This document shows positions 19,195 to 31,368 of a stretch of DNA of 64,000 nucleotides, piece after piece. A program made the translations under genes and the position numbers. The notes under the pieces were generated by a model that made no database searches, had not been told where the DNA came from, and saw only the letters and a list, made by a program, of their open reading frames with translations. How positions within the stretch are numbered: the first letter of the stretch is position 1; each line of letters begins with the position of its first letter. Origin of the DNA: Azorhizobium caulinodans ORS 571 (lineage in GTDB: Bacteria > Pseudomonadota > Alphaproteobacteria > Rhizobiales > Xanthobacteraceae); assembly GCF_000010525.1 (NCBI RefSeq), contig NC_009937.1, forward strand, positions 2,857,501-2,921,500, written 5' to 3'.

Positions 19195-19401
19195 TCACTT
19201 CACGTTGGCAGCAGCGACGCGCTTGGCGTTCTGCACCGTCTTGATCCGGGCGATGTCGCGACGGATCTCCTTGGAGCGCGCCGTGTTTTCCATCTGGCCG
19301 GTGGCCTTCTGGAAACGCAGGTTGAACTGCTCCTTCTTCAGCTTCAGCAGCTCATCGGCGAGCTGATCGGGGCTGAGGGCCCGAACGTCCTCGGCTTTCA
19401 T
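19195..19401 (-). CDS. rpmC: 50S ribosomal protein L29
   Basis: This 68-residue uL29 protein is a helical hairpin at the tunnel exit that helps dock SRP and trigger factor. [19 protein letters not shown] and [10 protein letters not shown] are the family core. The start MKAEDVRAL at 19401 follows AGAGG; a 5-residue longer form overlapping rplP is less likely. Confidence 0.96.
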   Translation of the reverse strand: MKAEDVRALSPDQLADELLKLKKEQFNLRFQKATGQMENTARSKEIRRDIARIKTVQNAKRVAAANVK

Positions 19402-19412
19402 GAGCCTCTCCC

Positions 19413-19826
19413 TCACTCGGCGATGCGCTGAATGAAGCGCGTCTTGATCGGCAGCTTGGCGGCGGCGAGCGTCAGCGCTTCACGGGCGAGGTCGACCGGC
19501 ACGCCGTCGATCTCGAACATGATGCGGCCGGGCTTGACCTTGGCCGCCCAATATTCCGGGGCGCCCTTGCCCTTACCCATACGAACTTCGGTGGGCTTGG
19601 AGGTGACGGGCACGTCCGGGAAGACGCGGATCCACACCCGGCCCGCACGCTTCATGTGACGGGTGAGCGCGCGACGCGCGGCTTCGATCTGGCGGGCGGT
19701 GACGCGCTCGGGCTCAAGAGCCTTGAGACCGAACTCACCGAAATTCAGTTCCGTACCGCCCTTCGCGACGCCGTGGATACGGCCCTTGAACTGCTTGCGG
19801 AACTTCGTGCGCTTGGGTTGCAGCAT
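19413..19826 (-). CDS. rplP: 50S ribosomal protein L16
   Basis: This 137-residue uL16 protein lies near the A-site tRNA elbow. [19 protein letters not shown] opens it, and [22 protein letters not shown] is complete; the Arg in VRMGKG corresponds to the residue hydroxylated by YcfD in some bacteria. It lies between rpsC and rpmC with short spacers. Confidence 0.98.
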   Translation of the reverse strand: MLQPKRTKFRKQFKGRIHGVAKGGTELNFGEFGLKALEPERVTARQIEAARRALTRHMKRAGRVWIRVFPDVPVTSKPTEVRMGKGKGAPEYWAAKVKPGRIMFEIDGVPVDLAREALTLAAAKLPIKTRFIQRIAE

Positions 19827-19854
19827 GGCTTAATCGCCTTCCTTTTGCAGCCGG

Positions 19855-20601
19855 TCACGCGGCGCTGTCGCGGTCGCGATCGCGGTCACGATCACGGTCA
19901 CGACGCGGCGGACGACCGCTGGACGGGCCTTCGCTCTCCGCGGTCATGCGCTTGTCCACGGCCATCGGATCGTGCTCGAGGATCTCGCCCTTGAAGATCC
20001 ACACCTTGACCCCGCAGGTGCCGTAGGTGGTGAAGGCGGTCGCCGTGCCATAATCCACGTCCGCACGCAAGGTGTGCAGCGGAACGCGGCCCTCGCGGTA
20101 CCACTCCAGACGCGCGATCTCGGCGCCGCCGAGACGGCCGGAGCAGTTGATACGGATGCCCTCGGCGCCGAGACGCATGGCCGACTGCACGGCCCGCTTC
20201 ATGGCGCGACGGAAAGCCACGCGGCGCTCCAGCTGCTGGGCAATCGACTCGGCCACCAGGCGCGCGTCGATTTCCGGCTTCCGGATCTCCACGATGTTGA
20301 TGAAGACCTCCGACTTGGTCATGTCGGCGACCTTCTTGCGCAGCTTGTCGATGTCCGCGCCCTTCTTGCCGATGACCACGCCCGGACGCGCCGAGTAGAT
20401 GGTCACGCGGCACTTCTTGTGCGGACGCTCGATCACCACCTTGGACACCGCGGCCTGCTTCAGCTGCTTCAGCAGCATCTGGCGGATCTTGATGTCCTCG
20501 TGGAGCAGCGTGCCGTAGTCGCCCTTATTGGCGAACCAGCGGCTGTCCCAGGTGCGGTTGATGCCGAGCCGCAGCCCGACCGGATTGACCTTTTGACCCA
20601 T
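19855..20601 (-). CDS. rpsC: 30S ribosomal protein S3 with Arg-Asp repeat tail
   Basis: This 248-residue uS3 protein forms the mRNA entry channel with S4 and S5 and has helicase activity there. The N-terminal [22 protein letters not shown], the KH domain with [18 protein letters not shown], and the C-terminal [21 protein letters not shown] are intact. The tail is unusual: about 14 residues of Arg-Asp repeats ([16 protein letters not shown]). The ATG at 20601 shares one base with the rplV stop. The large upstream in-frame extension overlaps rplV and is rejected. Confidence 0.98.
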   Translation of the reverse strand: MGQKVNPVGLRLGINRTWDSRWFANKGDYGTLLHEDIKIRQMLLKQLKQAAVSKVVIERPHKKCRVTIYSARPGVVIGKKGADIDKLRKKVADMTKSEVFINIVEIRKPEIDARLVAESIAQQLERRVAFRRAMKRAVQSAMRLGAEGIRINCSGRLGGAEIARLEWYREGRVPLHTLRADVDYGTATAFTTYGTCGVKVWIFKGEILEHDPMAVDKRMTAESEGPSSGRPPRRDRDRDRDRDRDSAA

Positions 20602-20981
20602 CAGGCCCGCTCCTCGACTTCCCGCACCACGATGGTGATGTGGGAGAAGGGCTTCTCGATGCGCGAGGCGCGACCACGCGCACGCGGCGAGAACCGCTTC
20701 ATGACCAAACCCTTGCCCACGTGCGCCTCGGCGACGATCAGATCGTCCACGTCGAGGTCGTGGTTGTTCTCGGCGTTCGCGATGGCGCTCTCGAGGCACT
20801 TCTTCACGTCACGCGCAATGCGCTTGCGGGAGAACTCGAGATCCGCCAGGGCGGTGGACACCTTCTTGCCGCGGATCAGACCCGCGACAAGGTTGAGCTT
20901 CTGGGGCGACACGCGCAGGTTGCGCGCAACAGCCTTGGCTTCGTTGTCCGCGAGAGCGCGGGGAGTTGCCTGCTTACCCAT
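20601..20981 (-). CDS. rplV: 50S ribosomal protein L22
   Basis: This 126-residue uL22 protein lines the exit tunnel with its beta hairpin and touches every 23S domain. [21 protein letters not shown] and the hairpin region [20 protein letters not shown] are intact, with no deletion of the kind linked to macrolide resistance. It lies 6 bp downstream of rpsS. Confidence 0.98.
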   Translation of the reverse strand: MGKQATPRALADNEAKAVARNLRVSPQKLNLVAGLIRGKKVSTALADLEFSRKRIARDVKKCLESAIANAENNHDLDVDDLIVAEAHVGKGLVMKRFSPRARGRASRIEKPFSHITIVVREVEERA

Positions 20982-20987
20982 GGCTGA

Positions 20988-21266
20988 TCACCGCCGCTTC
21001 GACTTCTTGTCGGCCGCATGCCCGTAGTAGGTACGGGTCGGCGAGAACTCGCCGAACTTATGGCCGACCATGTCCTCCGAAACGTAAACGGGAACGTGCT
21101 TCGCCCCGTTATACACACCGAAGGTAAGGCCAACGAACTGGGGAAGGATCGTGGAGCGACGGCTCCAGATCTTGATGGTCTCGTTGCGACCCGAAGCGCG
21201 CGCCGCATCTGCCTTCTTGAGCAGATAGCCGTCGACGAACGGGCCTTTCCAGATAGATCTCGACAT
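20988..21266 (-). CDS. rpsS: 30S ribosomal protein S19
   Basis: This 92-residue uS19 protein is in the 30S head and pairs with S13. [14 protein letters not shown] and [24 protein letters not shown] are the family signatures. It follows rplB by 11 bp. Confidence 0.98.
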   Translation of the reverse strand: MSRSIWKGPFVDGYLLKKADAARASGRNETIKIWSRRSTILPQFVGLTFGVYNGAKHVPVYVSEDMVGHKFGEFSPTRTYYGHAADKKSKRR

Positions 21267-21277
21267 AGGTTAGGCCC

Positions 21278-22111
21278 TCACTTCTTCCGCTTGTGACGGC
21301 TCGTGACAATGAACTTGTCGGTCGCCTTGTTCGAGCGGGTCTTCATGCCCTTCGTGGGCTTGCCCCACGGGGTGACAGGATGACGGCCACCAGACGTGCG
21401 GCCTTCACCGCCGCCGTGCGGATGGTCGACCGGGTTCATGGTCACGCCGCGGTTATGCGGCTTGACGCCCAGCCAGCGGCTGCGCCCGGCCTTGCCGAGC
21501 GAGGTGTTCATGTGGTCCGGGTTGGAGACCGCACCGACCGTGGCATAGCAGGCGCCATGGATGAGGCGCTGCTCGCCCGAATTCAGGCGAACGATCACAT
21601 AGCCCTGGTCGCGGCCAACGATCTGAGCGTAGGAGCCGGCGGAGCGGGCAATCTGGCCGCCCTTGCCGATCTTCATCTCGACGTTGTGCACGATGGTGCC
21701 GACCGGCAGGTTCGACAGCGGAGCCGCGTTGCCGGGCTTCACGTCCACCTGCTCGCCCGCAATCACCTTGTCGCCGACGGCCAGACGCTGCGGCGCCAGG
21801 ATGTAGGCGAGTTCGCCGTCCTCATACTTGATGAGGGCGATGAAGGCGGTGCGGTTCGGATCGTACTCCAGACGCTCCACGGTGGCGGACACGTCGCGCT
21901 TGGCGCGCTTGAAGTCCACCAGACGGTAGGTCTGCTTGTGACCGCCGCCACGGAAGCGGACCGTGATGCGGCCGTTGTTGTTGCGGCCGCCCGAGGAGCT
22001 CTTGCCCTCGGTCAGCGTCTTCACCGGCTTGCCCTTGTAGAGGCCGGAGCGGTCCACGATCACGAGCTGGCGAAGGCCCGGCGTGACCGGCTTGAAATGC
22101 TTCAGCGCCAT
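21278..22111 (-). CDS. rplB: 50S ribosomal protein L2
   Basis: This 277-residue uL2 protein is needed for subunit joining and peptidyl transfer. An OB-like domain (residues about 40-125) is followed by an SH3-like domain. The highly conserved [19 protein letters not shown] near residue 230 carries the His important for activity. It follows rplW by 22 bp. Confidence 0.98.
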   Translation of the reverse strand: MALKHFKPVTPGLRQLVIVDRSGLYKGKPVKTLTEGKSSSGGRNNNGRITVRFRGGGHKQTYRLVDFKRAKRDVSATVERLEYDPNRTAFIALIKYEDGELAYILAPQRLAVGDKVIAGEQVDVKPGNAAPLSNLPVGTIVHNVEMKIGKGGQIARSAGSYAQIVGRDQGYVIVRLNSGEQRLIHGACYATVGAVSNPDHMNTSLGKAGRSRWLGVKPHNRGVTMNPVDHPHGGGEGRTSGGRHPVTPWGKPTKGMKTRSNKATDKFIVTSRHKRKK

Positions 22112-22133
22112 GGTCTTAGTTCCGTTCCTTCAC

Positions 22134-22442
22134 TCACAGGCCCGTGGTGATGTCGATCCGCTGGCCCTCTTCGAGGGTCACGACGGCCTTCTTGACATCG
22201 CTCTGGACGCCCTTGCGGCCGCGGAAGATCTTCACCTTGCCCTTGCGGACCAGCGTGTTCACGCTCTTGACCTTCACGTCGAACAGCTTCTCCACGGCCT
22301 CCTTGATCTGAGGCTTGGTGGCGTCGGCGGCGACGTTGAAGACCACCTTGTTCTGCTCGCTCTGCGCCGTCGCCTTCTCGGTGATGACGGGGGAGCGGAT
22401 CACGTCGTAATGACGCGGCTCGATGTTGGCCTGCGGGCTCAT
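22134..22442 (-). CDS. rplW: 50S ribosomal protein L23
   Basis: This 102-residue uL23 protein docks trigger factor and SRP at the tunnel exit. [14 protein letters not shown] opens the domain, and [21 protein letters not shown] forms the rRNA-binding loop. Its ATG overlaps the rplD stop by 4 bases (ATGA). Confidence 0.98.
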   Translation of the reverse strand: MSPQANIEPRHYDVIRSPVITEKATAQSEQNKVVFNVAADATKPQIKEAVEKLFDVKVKSVNTLVRKGKVKIFRGRKGVQSDVKKAVVTLEEGQRIDITTGL

Positions 22443-23059
22443 TTGAAGCGCGCCTCCAGCGCGTCCACGGCGGCCCGGGTCAGAACCAGGGTGTCACGCC
22501 GCAGAATGTCGTACACGTTGATGCCCTGCACAGGCAGCACGTCCACGGAAGCGAGGTTGCGGGCCGCAAGAGCGAAATTGGTCGCCACCTGCTCGCCGTC
22601 CACCACCAGCACCGAAGCGATGCCGAGCTTCTCGAAACGCTCCTTCAGAGCCTTGGTCTTGGCGTCCGTCAGGGTCGCGGCGTCGAGCACGATGATCTGC
22701 TCGGCCTTGGCCTTGGAGGACAGCGCATGCTTGAGGGCAAGCGCGCGGACCTTCTTGGGAAGGTCGAAAGCGTGCGAGCGCACCACCGGCCCGAAGGCCC
22801 GTCCGCCGCCGCGGAACTGCGGAGCGGAGGCAGCGCCGTGACGGGCGTTGCCGGTGCCCTTCTGCTTGTAGAGCTTCTTGGACGTGCGGTTGATCTCCGA
22901 ACGGCCCTTGGTGCGGTGCGTGCCGGCCTGGCGACGGGCGAGCTGCCACGTCACCATGCGGTGCAGGATGTCCGCGCGGGGCTCGAGACCGAAGATGGCG
23001 TCCGAGAGCTGGATCGAACCGGCTTCAGCGCCGTCGAGCGTCTTGACGGTGAGTTCCAT
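22439..23059 (-). CDS. rplD: 50S ribosomal protein L4
   Basis: This 206-residue uL4 protein binds 23S domain I; in E. coli it also represses the S10 operon by an attenuator in its leader. The extended tunnel loop [20 protein letters not shown]...GGGRAFGP is intact. The ATG at 23059 shares one base with the rplC stop; a GTG one codon earlier is a less likely start. No E. coli-like S10 leader is evident before rpsJ. Confidence 0.97.
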   Translation of the reverse strand: MELTVKTLDGAEAGSIQLSDAIFGLEPRADILHRMVTWQLARRQAGTHRTKGRSEINRTSKKLYKQKGTGNARHGAASAPQFRGGGRAFGPVVRSHAFDLPKKVRALALKHALSSKAKAEQIIVLDAATLTDAKTKALKERFEKLGIASVLVVDGEQVATNFALAARNLASVDVLPVQGINVYDILRRDTLVLTRAAVDALEARFK

Positions 23060-23784
23060 CACGCGCCCTCCTCGTTGGTGGCTTCGGCCGCGACAGCGCC
23101 AGCGGTCTCGCGCAGCTTGAACGCGCCGGGCTTGGGCGCTTCGCTCGGGAGGCGCTTCTTCACCGCGTCGCGGACCATGATCCAGCCGCCGGCGTGACCG
23201 GGAACGGCGCCTTCCACGGCGATCAGGCCGCGCTCGACGTCGGTCATCACGACCTTCAGGTTCTGGGTGGTGACGGTGACGTCACCCATGTGGCCGGGCA
23301 TCTTCTTGTTCTTGAAGGTCTTGCCCGGATCCTGGCGACCACCGGTCGAACCGATGGAGCGGTGGGAGATCGACACGCCGTGCGAGGCGCGCAGACCGCC
23401 GAAGTTGTGCCGCTTCATGCCGCCGGCAAAACCCTTACCGATCGTGGTGCCGGTGACGTCCACATACTGGCCCACAACGAAGTGGTCAGCCGTGATCTCG
23501 GCGCCGACCGGGATCAGAGCGTCGGCGTCCACGCGGAATTCCGCGAGCTTGCGCTTGGGCTCGACCTCGGCCCGGGCGAACTGCCCGCGCTCGGCCTTGT
23601 TGGTGTTCTTCGGCTTGCGCTTGCCAGCACCGAGCTGGACCGCGACGTAACCGTTCTTGTCGAGCGTGCGGTGGGCGACCACCTGGCAGCTCTCAACTTT
23701 CAGCACAGTGACCGGCAAATGCTCGCCCGCATCCGTGAAGATGCGTGTCATGCCGAGTTTCTGGGCGATGACGCCTGACCGCAT
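23059..23784 (-). CDS. rplC: 50S ribosomal protein L3
   Basis: This 241-residue uL3 protein organises 23S folding near the 3' end. Its start [16 protein letters not shown] and the central loop [23 protein letters not shown], reaching towards the peptidyl-transferase centre, are typical. The Gln in GGRQDPG is at the position methylated by PrmB in E. coli. An acidic C-terminal tail ends AATNEEGA. The start at 23784 is chosen over an upstream in-frame start. Confidence 0.98.
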   Translation of the reverse strand: MRSGVIAQKLGMTRIFTDAGEHLPVTVLKVESCQVVAHRTLDKNGYVAVQLGAGKRKPKNTNKAERGQFARAEVEPKRKLAEFRVDADALIPVGAEITADHFVVGQYVDVTGTTIGKGFAGGMKRHNFGGLRASHGVSISHRSIGSTGGRQDPGKTFKNKKMPGHMGDVTVTTQNLKVVMTDVERGLIAVEGAVPGHAGGWIMVRDAVKKRLPSEAPKPGAFKLRETAGAVAAEATNEEGA

Positions 23785-23806
23785 GGTCGTGTCTCCTCGC
23801 CTCACG

Positions 23807-24115
23807 TCAGAGCTTGATTTCGACGTCGACGCCAGCGGCGAGGTCGAGCTTCATCAGCGCGTCCACGGTCTGGGGAGTCGGATCGACGATATCGAGCAAC
23901 CGCTTGTGAGTACGCATCTCAAACTGCTCGCGCGACTTCTTATCGATGTGCGGAGAGCGATTGACGGTGAACTTCTCGATCCGCGTCGGCAGCGGAATCG
24001 GGCCGCGCACCTGCGCGCCAGTGCGCTTGGCCGTGGCGACGATCTCGCGGGTCGACGCATCGAGGATGCGGTGATCGAACGCCTTAAGGCGGATCCGAAT
24101 GTTCTGGCCGTTCAT
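23807..24115 (-). CDS. rpsJ: 30S ribosomal protein S10 (NusE)
   Basis: This 102-residue uS10 protein is in the 30S head and, as NusE, joins antitermination complexes. [19 protein letters not shown] and [35 protein letters not shown] are nearly invariant. It lies 66 bp downstream of tuf, so the S10 genes are probably read through from the str operon. Confidence 0.98.
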   Translation of the reverse strand: MNGQNIRIRLKAFDHRILDASTREIVATAKRTGAQVRGPIPLPTRIEKFTVNRSPHIDKKSREQFEMRTHKRLLDIVDPTPQTVDALMKLDLAAGVDVEIKL

Positions 24116-24181
24116 GGCTCAAGGGCTCCAAGAAAAAGAGGGACGCGCCGCGCTGGCGGCGCGGCCCCGTTTCTTATTGTT

Positions 24182-25375
<1,194 letters not shown>

Positions 25376-25438
25376 GGGACTCTCCGTTGGGTCTCTCTGG
25401 CGGTGATTTCTTGCGAAAACGATAAGGACTTAAGAAGT

Positions 25439-27514
<2,076 letters not shown>

Positions 27515-27532
27515 GACTGAGGTCCTCTCCGA

Positions 27533-28003
27533 TCACCAGCGGTAGTGCGAGAAGGCGCGGTTGGCTTCCGCCATCCGGTGCGTGTCTTCGCGCTTCTTCA
27601 CGGCGTTGCCGCGATTGTTGGCCGCATCGAGCAGCTCGGCGGAGAGACGCTCCACCATGGTCTTCTCGTTGCGGGCACGGGCCGAGGCGATGAGCCAGCG
27701 GATCGCGAGGGTCTGGCGACGCTCGGTGCGCACTTCGACGGGCACCTGGTAGGTGGCGCCGCCGACGCGACGGGACCGCACTTCCACGGCGGGAGCGACG
27801 TTCTCGAGCGCGGTCACGAACAGATCCAGAGGATTGCTCTTGGCCTTGGCTTCGACCACGTCGAGCGCACCGTAGACGATGCTCTCGGCGACCGACTTCT
27901 TGCCGTCGCGCATGATGGAATTCATGAAGCGCGAGACGATGATGTTGCCGAACTTGGCGTCCGGAATGACTTCGCGACGCTCAGCCTTGTGACGACGAGA
28001 CAT
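27533..28003 (-). CDS. rpsG: 30S ribosomal protein S7
   Basis: This 156-residue uS7 protein starts 30S head assembly and touches E-site t[49 protein letters not shown] and the C-terminal [14 protein letters not shown] are typical. In E. coli S7 represses the str operon by binding between rpsL and rpsG; here that gap is only 17 bp, leaving little room for such a site. Confidence 0.98.
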   Translation of the reverse strand: MSRRHKAERREVIPDAKFGNIIVSRFMNSIMRDGKKSVAESIVYGALDVVEAKAKSNPLDLFVTALENVAPAVEVRSRRVGGATYQVPVEVRTERRQTLAIRWLIASARARNEKTMVERLSAELLDAANNRGNAVKKREDTHRMAEANRAFSHYRW

Positions 28004-28020
28004 TGTTCAGGCTCCCCTTA

Positions 28021-28392
28021 TCACTTCGGCCGCTTCGCGCCGTACTTCGAACGACGCTGCTTACGGTTCTTCACGCCCTGGGTATCCAGAACGCCACGCA
28101 GGATGTGATAGCGCACACCCGGAAGGTCCTTCACGCGGCCGCCGCGGATCATGACCACGGAGTGCTCCTGAAGGTTGTGACCTTCGCCGGGGATGTAGCC
28201 GATCACTTCGTAGCTGTTGGTCAGCCGCACCTTGGCGACCTTACGAAGCGCCGAGTTCGGCTTCTTCGGGGTCGTGGTGTAGACGCGGGTGCACACGCCG
28301 CGCTTCTGCGGGCTCGACTGAAGAGCGGGTGCCTTGTCCCGGGCCTTCTGCGCTTCCCGCGGCTTCCGGATCAGCTGGTTGATCGTCGGCAT
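28021..28392 (-). CDS. rpsL: 30S ribosomal protein S12
   Basis: This 123-residue uS12 protein is at the decoding centre. [13 protein letters not shown] opens it; [18 protein letters not shown] and [17 protein letters not shown] hold the residues (Lys43, Lys88, Pro91 in E. coli numbering) that change in streptomycin-resistant mutants. All are wild type here. It is the first gene of the supercluster and has a long upstream region with a strong candidate promoter. Confidence 0.99.
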   Translation of the reverse strand: MPTINQLIRKPREAQKARDKAPALQSSPQKRGVCTRVYTTTPKKPNSALRKVAKVRLTNSYEVIGYIPGEGHNLQEHSVVMIRGGRVKDLPGVRYHILRGVLDTQGVKNRKQRRSKYGAKRPK

Positions 28393-28856
28393 GTAGCCTT
28401 CGCCTCGTCCTGACCTGCGGCTTGCGCCGCATCCAATGTTTCGCGCCCCTTACGGACCGCAACGGTTCGGCGACCGAGGTCGCCAACGAAAAATTCGCGC
28501 CGGCGGGAAAATTCCCATCGGCGGGACCACGAACGAAAAGCGCTGTCCGCTGCTGGTCACAGCGGGCGCGCCCGTTCGCGACAGAGGATCACGAAACTCA
28601 ATCCCCTTTCGGGAACCGGCGCCGCGATCGTGCACCTGACTTTCTCAGTGCTGTACCTGGCAGCGTATCGGTGAACCGATCGGGGCCTGACTGAACCCAC
28701 CCCGCAGGATGTTGCTCAAGACTGCCACTCCGATCGCGTTGGGACACCGACGCCTGCCGCGAAAGTGGGTGGTGTCTAGCGTCCCCCCTGCCCCGCGTCA
28801 AGGGCCGAGATGCCGCCAGCGCTTATTTTCCGCGCACTCCAGCCATGCAATCGCGC
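28393..28856 (-). other. Upstream region of the str operon
   Basis: There is no supported gene in these 464 bp. A consensus-like promoter lies at 28773-28801 on the minus strand, which implies a leader of about 370 nt before rpsL. The leader has no clear ORF with a ribosome binding site and no recognised riboswitch; it may hold a control element for the operon. Confidence 0.6.
28773..28801 (-). promoter_or_regulatory. Candidate housekeeping promoter of the str-S10 supercluster
   Basis: On the minus strand TTGACGC (28801-28795), a 14-base spacer and GCTAGACA (28780-28773) agree with the alphaproteobacterial housekeeping consensus described in Caulobacter, TTGACGS-N10-14-GCTANAWC. It points towards rpsL, and transcription would begin near 28766. 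The match is read directly; activity is inferred. Confidence 0.6.
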
Positions 28857-29477
28857 TCACGCGAAGATCACATGATCGGGCAGTTCGTTGCGGTCCTGCG
28901 CGCTCGCGGGAAAGGTTTCGGAAAGCCTTATGCCGGCTTGGTTAACGCCAGCTGCCAAGGCACCGGAAAGATCGCCGTCCGCCGCCGCTTTCGATACCAC
29001 CGCACAGACCTCCTCGCAAACGCCGGGGCCCAGTTTTGCGAGGATGGTCTCGTCCGCCACCACCTCGATGAGGCGGTCCGGCGCAGCAGCAAGAATCATG
29101 AGTCCGGTCCGGGACTCAGTGAGATGGATGCCGAGGGCCAAGAATCGGTCGAGCGCCGCCGCCCGCGCCGCAGCCCGTCTCACGGCCGGCGGAACGGTGC
29201 GGCGGGCGAGCGCCGGCACCGACAGCAGGGCCAGAAGCGCGAGGAAGATGAGGCCCTGCACCGCCAACAGCGGAATGGGGCGCAGCGGCACCGCCAGCAC
29301 CAGCAGCCAGGGCAGAGCGAGCGCAGCCAGCGCCGCCCAGAGCACCGGATAGAAGGAATGACGGATCAGCGGGCGGGAGAGCACCACCACCCGGATTTCC
29401 GCGCTGGTCTGCGCCTCGGCGGCGCGGACGGCGGCGAGGATGCGCTCGCGCGCGGCGTGATCGAGCACAGGGGTCAT
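28857..29477 (-). CDS. TPM-domain membrane protein (second of pair)
   Basis: This 206-residue protein carries a TPM (formerly DUF477) domain split around two transmembrane helices. The N-terminal part has AEIRVVVLSRP, the helices lie at about residues 45-90, and the rest includes GLMILAAAPDRLIEVVADETI. TPM proteins have been linked to envelope maintenance, photosystem repair and acid phosphatase activity; no role is established for this form. The ATG at 29477 shares a base with the stop of the upstream TPM gene and follows GGGAGG. It forms an operon with that gene and lemA. Confidence 0.8.
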   Translation of the reverse strand: MTPVLDHAARERILAAVRAAEAQTSAEIRVVVLSRPLIRHSFYPVLWAALAALALPWLLVLAVPLRPIPLLAVQGLIFLALLALLSVPALARRTVPPAVRRAAARAAALDRFLALGIHLTESRTGLMILAAAPDRLIEVVADETILAKLGPGVCEEVCAVVSKAAADGDLSGALAAGVNQAGIRLSETFPASAQDRNELPDHVIFA

Positions 29478-30301
29478 CACCATCCTCCCGAAGCGCCGCC
29501 GCCGCCGGACGAGCCGCCCCCGCCGGAGAAGCCCCCGCTCGAACTGCCGCCGCCCCCACTGCTCTCCCAGCGCCAGCTCGAGGAGGAGGCGCCCACGCCG
29601 CTGCCGACGGAGAAACCACGCCCCCGGCCGCCGCCGAACCAGATGATCAGGAGGATCACCACGACAAGAATCACGAAGATGGCGAACAGCACCATCCCGT
29701 CGTCGCCCACCGCCGCTGCCGGGGCGCCGGCCGCCCGCTGGCGGGCCTCCTCGGGATCGAGATTGAGGATTTCCAGCACCGCCTCGGCGCCGGCCACGAT
29801 GCCGGCCGGCATGTCGCCCTTGCGGAAGGCCGGCAGGATGGTGGTCTGGATGATGGTGCTGGCGACCGCATCGGTCAGGATGCCTTCCAGCCCGTAGCCC
29901 ACCTCGATGCGTACCTTGCGCTCGTTCGGCGCCACCAGCAGCAGCACGCCGTTGTTCTTCTTCTCCTGTCCCAGCTTCCAGAAGCGGAACAGGCGGTTGG
30001 CATAGTCCTCGATCGAGGTGCCCTGCAGAGAGGGCACGGTGGCCACCACGAACTGATCGGTGGCCTTGGCCTCCTGCACGGCGAGCTTGCCGTCGAGCGT
30101 GGCCCGCGTGGTGGCGGGCAGGACGTTTGCCGCGTCCACCACCCGCCCGCTGAGTGCCGGGAAGGAGAGATCCGCCCAGGCCGGAGCGGCCACTGCGAAG
30201 AGGACTGCCGCGAGCAGGATCAAGATGCCCGCCAGCGCCCCCGGAACGCGCAGCGGGCGGCGCGGGAAGACCGTGGGCGGGTTCATGCGGGGCCGGCTCA
30301 T
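29477..30301 (-). CDS. TPM-domain protein with signal peptide and Gly/Ser-rich tail (YgcG-like)
   Basis: This 274-residue protein starts with a signal sequence ending near PAWA. The TPM domain (about residues 43-165) follows, with GRVVDAANVLP, NNGVLLLVAPNERKVRIEVGYGLEG and FRKGDMPAGI. One transmembrane helix (about 200-222) leads into a Gly/Ser tail ending SGGGGASGGW. This is the YgcG layout; such proteins commonly sit beside LemA, as here. The start is uncertain: ATG at 30301 or a GTG 9 bases upstream. The domain is probably periplasmic. Confidence 0.85.
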   Translation of the reverse strand: MSRPRMNPPTVFPRRPLRVPGALAGILILLAAVLFAVAAPAWADLSFPALSGRVVDAANVLPATTRATLDGKLAVQEAKATDQFVVATVPSLQGTSIEDYANRLFRFWKLGQEKKNNGVLLLVAPNERKVRIEVGYGLEGILTDAVASTIIQTTILPAFRKGDMPAGIVAGAEAVLEILNLDPEEARQRAAGAPAAAVGDDGMVLFAIFVILVVVILLIIWFGGGRGRGFSVGSGVGASSSSWRWESSGGGGSSSGGFSGGGGSSGGGGASGGW

Positions 30302-30317
30302 GGCGCGCACCGCCCGC

Positions 30318-30923
30318 TCAGAACTTCACCTTGGGCACCTGCATCTGCTGCTCGGAGATGGTGAAGGTCTCCATGGGCTTGTTGTTACGGTAGAGCGTCG
30401 AGGCCCAGATGGCGCCGGGGAAGGTCTTGAGCTCGGTGTTATAGACGCGCACCGCCTCGATATAGTCGCGACGTGCGACGGCGATGCGATTCTCCGTCCC
30501 TTCGATCTGCGACTGGAGCGCGAGGAAGTTCTGGTTCGACTTCAGGTCCGGATAAGCCTCGCTCACCGCCAGCAGCCGCCCGAGGGCGCCGGAAAGCTGG
30601 GTCTGGGCATCCTGGAACTGCTTGAACTGTGCGGGATCGGTGATGGTGGAGGCATCGACGCGCACGGAGGTCGCCTTGGCGCGGGCCTCGACCACCTGCG
30701 TCAGCACGTCCTTCTCCTGCTGGGCGTAGCCCTTCACCGTCTCCACGAGATTGGGGATGAGGTCGGAACGGCGCTGGTACTGGTTCAGCACATCGCTCCA
30801 CTTCGCCTTGGCCTGTTCCTCGGCGGTGGGAATGCCGTTGATGCCGCAGCCGCCGAGGGCCAGCCCGAGGGTCAGCAGAAGAACCGGCAGGCGGAGGCAG
30901 GTGGCAAGGCGCGAGGCGGACAT
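30318..30923 (-). CDS. LemA family lipoprotein
   Basis: This 201-residue protein has a signal peptide with a lipobox (GLALGGC), so it is probably a lipoprotein. The LemA helical domain follows: YQRRSDLIPNLVETVKGYA, EKDVLTQVVEARAKA, and AYPDLKSNQNFLALQSQIEGTENRIAVARRDY. LemA proteins often pair with TPM/YgcG proteins; their function is unknown. It is the first gene of a three-gene operon. The start at 30923 puts the lipobox at residue about 25; a longer reading is rejected. Confidence 0.93.
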   Translation of the reverse strand: MSASRLATCLRLPVLLLTLGLALGGCGINGIPTAEEQAKAKWSDVLNQYQRRSDLIPNLVETVKGYAQQEKDVLTQVVEARAKATSVRVDASTITDPAQFKQFQDAQTQLSGALGRLLAVSEAYPDLKSNQNFLALQSQIEGTENRIAVARRDYIEAVRVYNTELKTFPGAIWASTLYRNNKPMETFTISEQQMQVPKVKF

Positions 30924-31041
30924 GGGCGTCTCCCTGGGACACGAACGGCTGCCCCTTATAACGCCCCTGCGTGACTGGAACCACGCCGCACCCGATGGCA
31001 CAAACGGGACGCCATCCGCCCCGCCTTCAGCCCCTTGCGAC

Positions 31042-31338
31042 ATGTCCGATTCTTCCGAGCTGCCCTGCCCCTGGTCCGCCTATCTCGTCGAATGTGGCGA
31101 CGGCTCGCTTTATTGCGGGGTGGCGATCGATGTGGAGCGGCGGATGCGCGACCACGCGACGCCCAAGGGCGCCCGCTATGTGCGCGGGCATGGCGGCGTG
31201 AAGCGCCTGCTCTGGTCGCGTCCCTTCGCCTCGCGTGGGGCCGCGCTCAGGGCCGAACTGCGCATCAAGGCCCTGCCCCGCCGGGCCAAGCTGGACCTCG
31301 CCGCCACCGGGGCCATGCCCGGCGGCTGGCCGGAGTGA
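31042..31338 (+). CDS. GIY-YIG nuclease superfamily protein (YhbQ/UPF0213-like)
   Basis: This 98-residue, single-domain protein has the GIY-YIG fold: SAYLVECGDGSLYCGVAIDVERRMRDHA carries the (G/A)-Y and Y-C-G motifs and the catalytic Arg, and the Glu lies in RAELRIKALPR. YhbQ-type proteins cut or bind damaged DNA in vitro; the role in cells is poorly known. It is divergent from lemA with 118 bp between the two starts and lies alone on this strand. Confidence 0.85.
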   Translation: MSDSSELPCPWSAYLVECGDGSLYCGVAIDVERRMRDHATPKGARYVRGHGGVKRLLWSRPFASRGAALRAELRIKALPRRAKLDLAATGAMPGGWPE

Positions 31339-31368
31339 GCGGCGCGCGCCCGCACGCCGCTCCTGATC

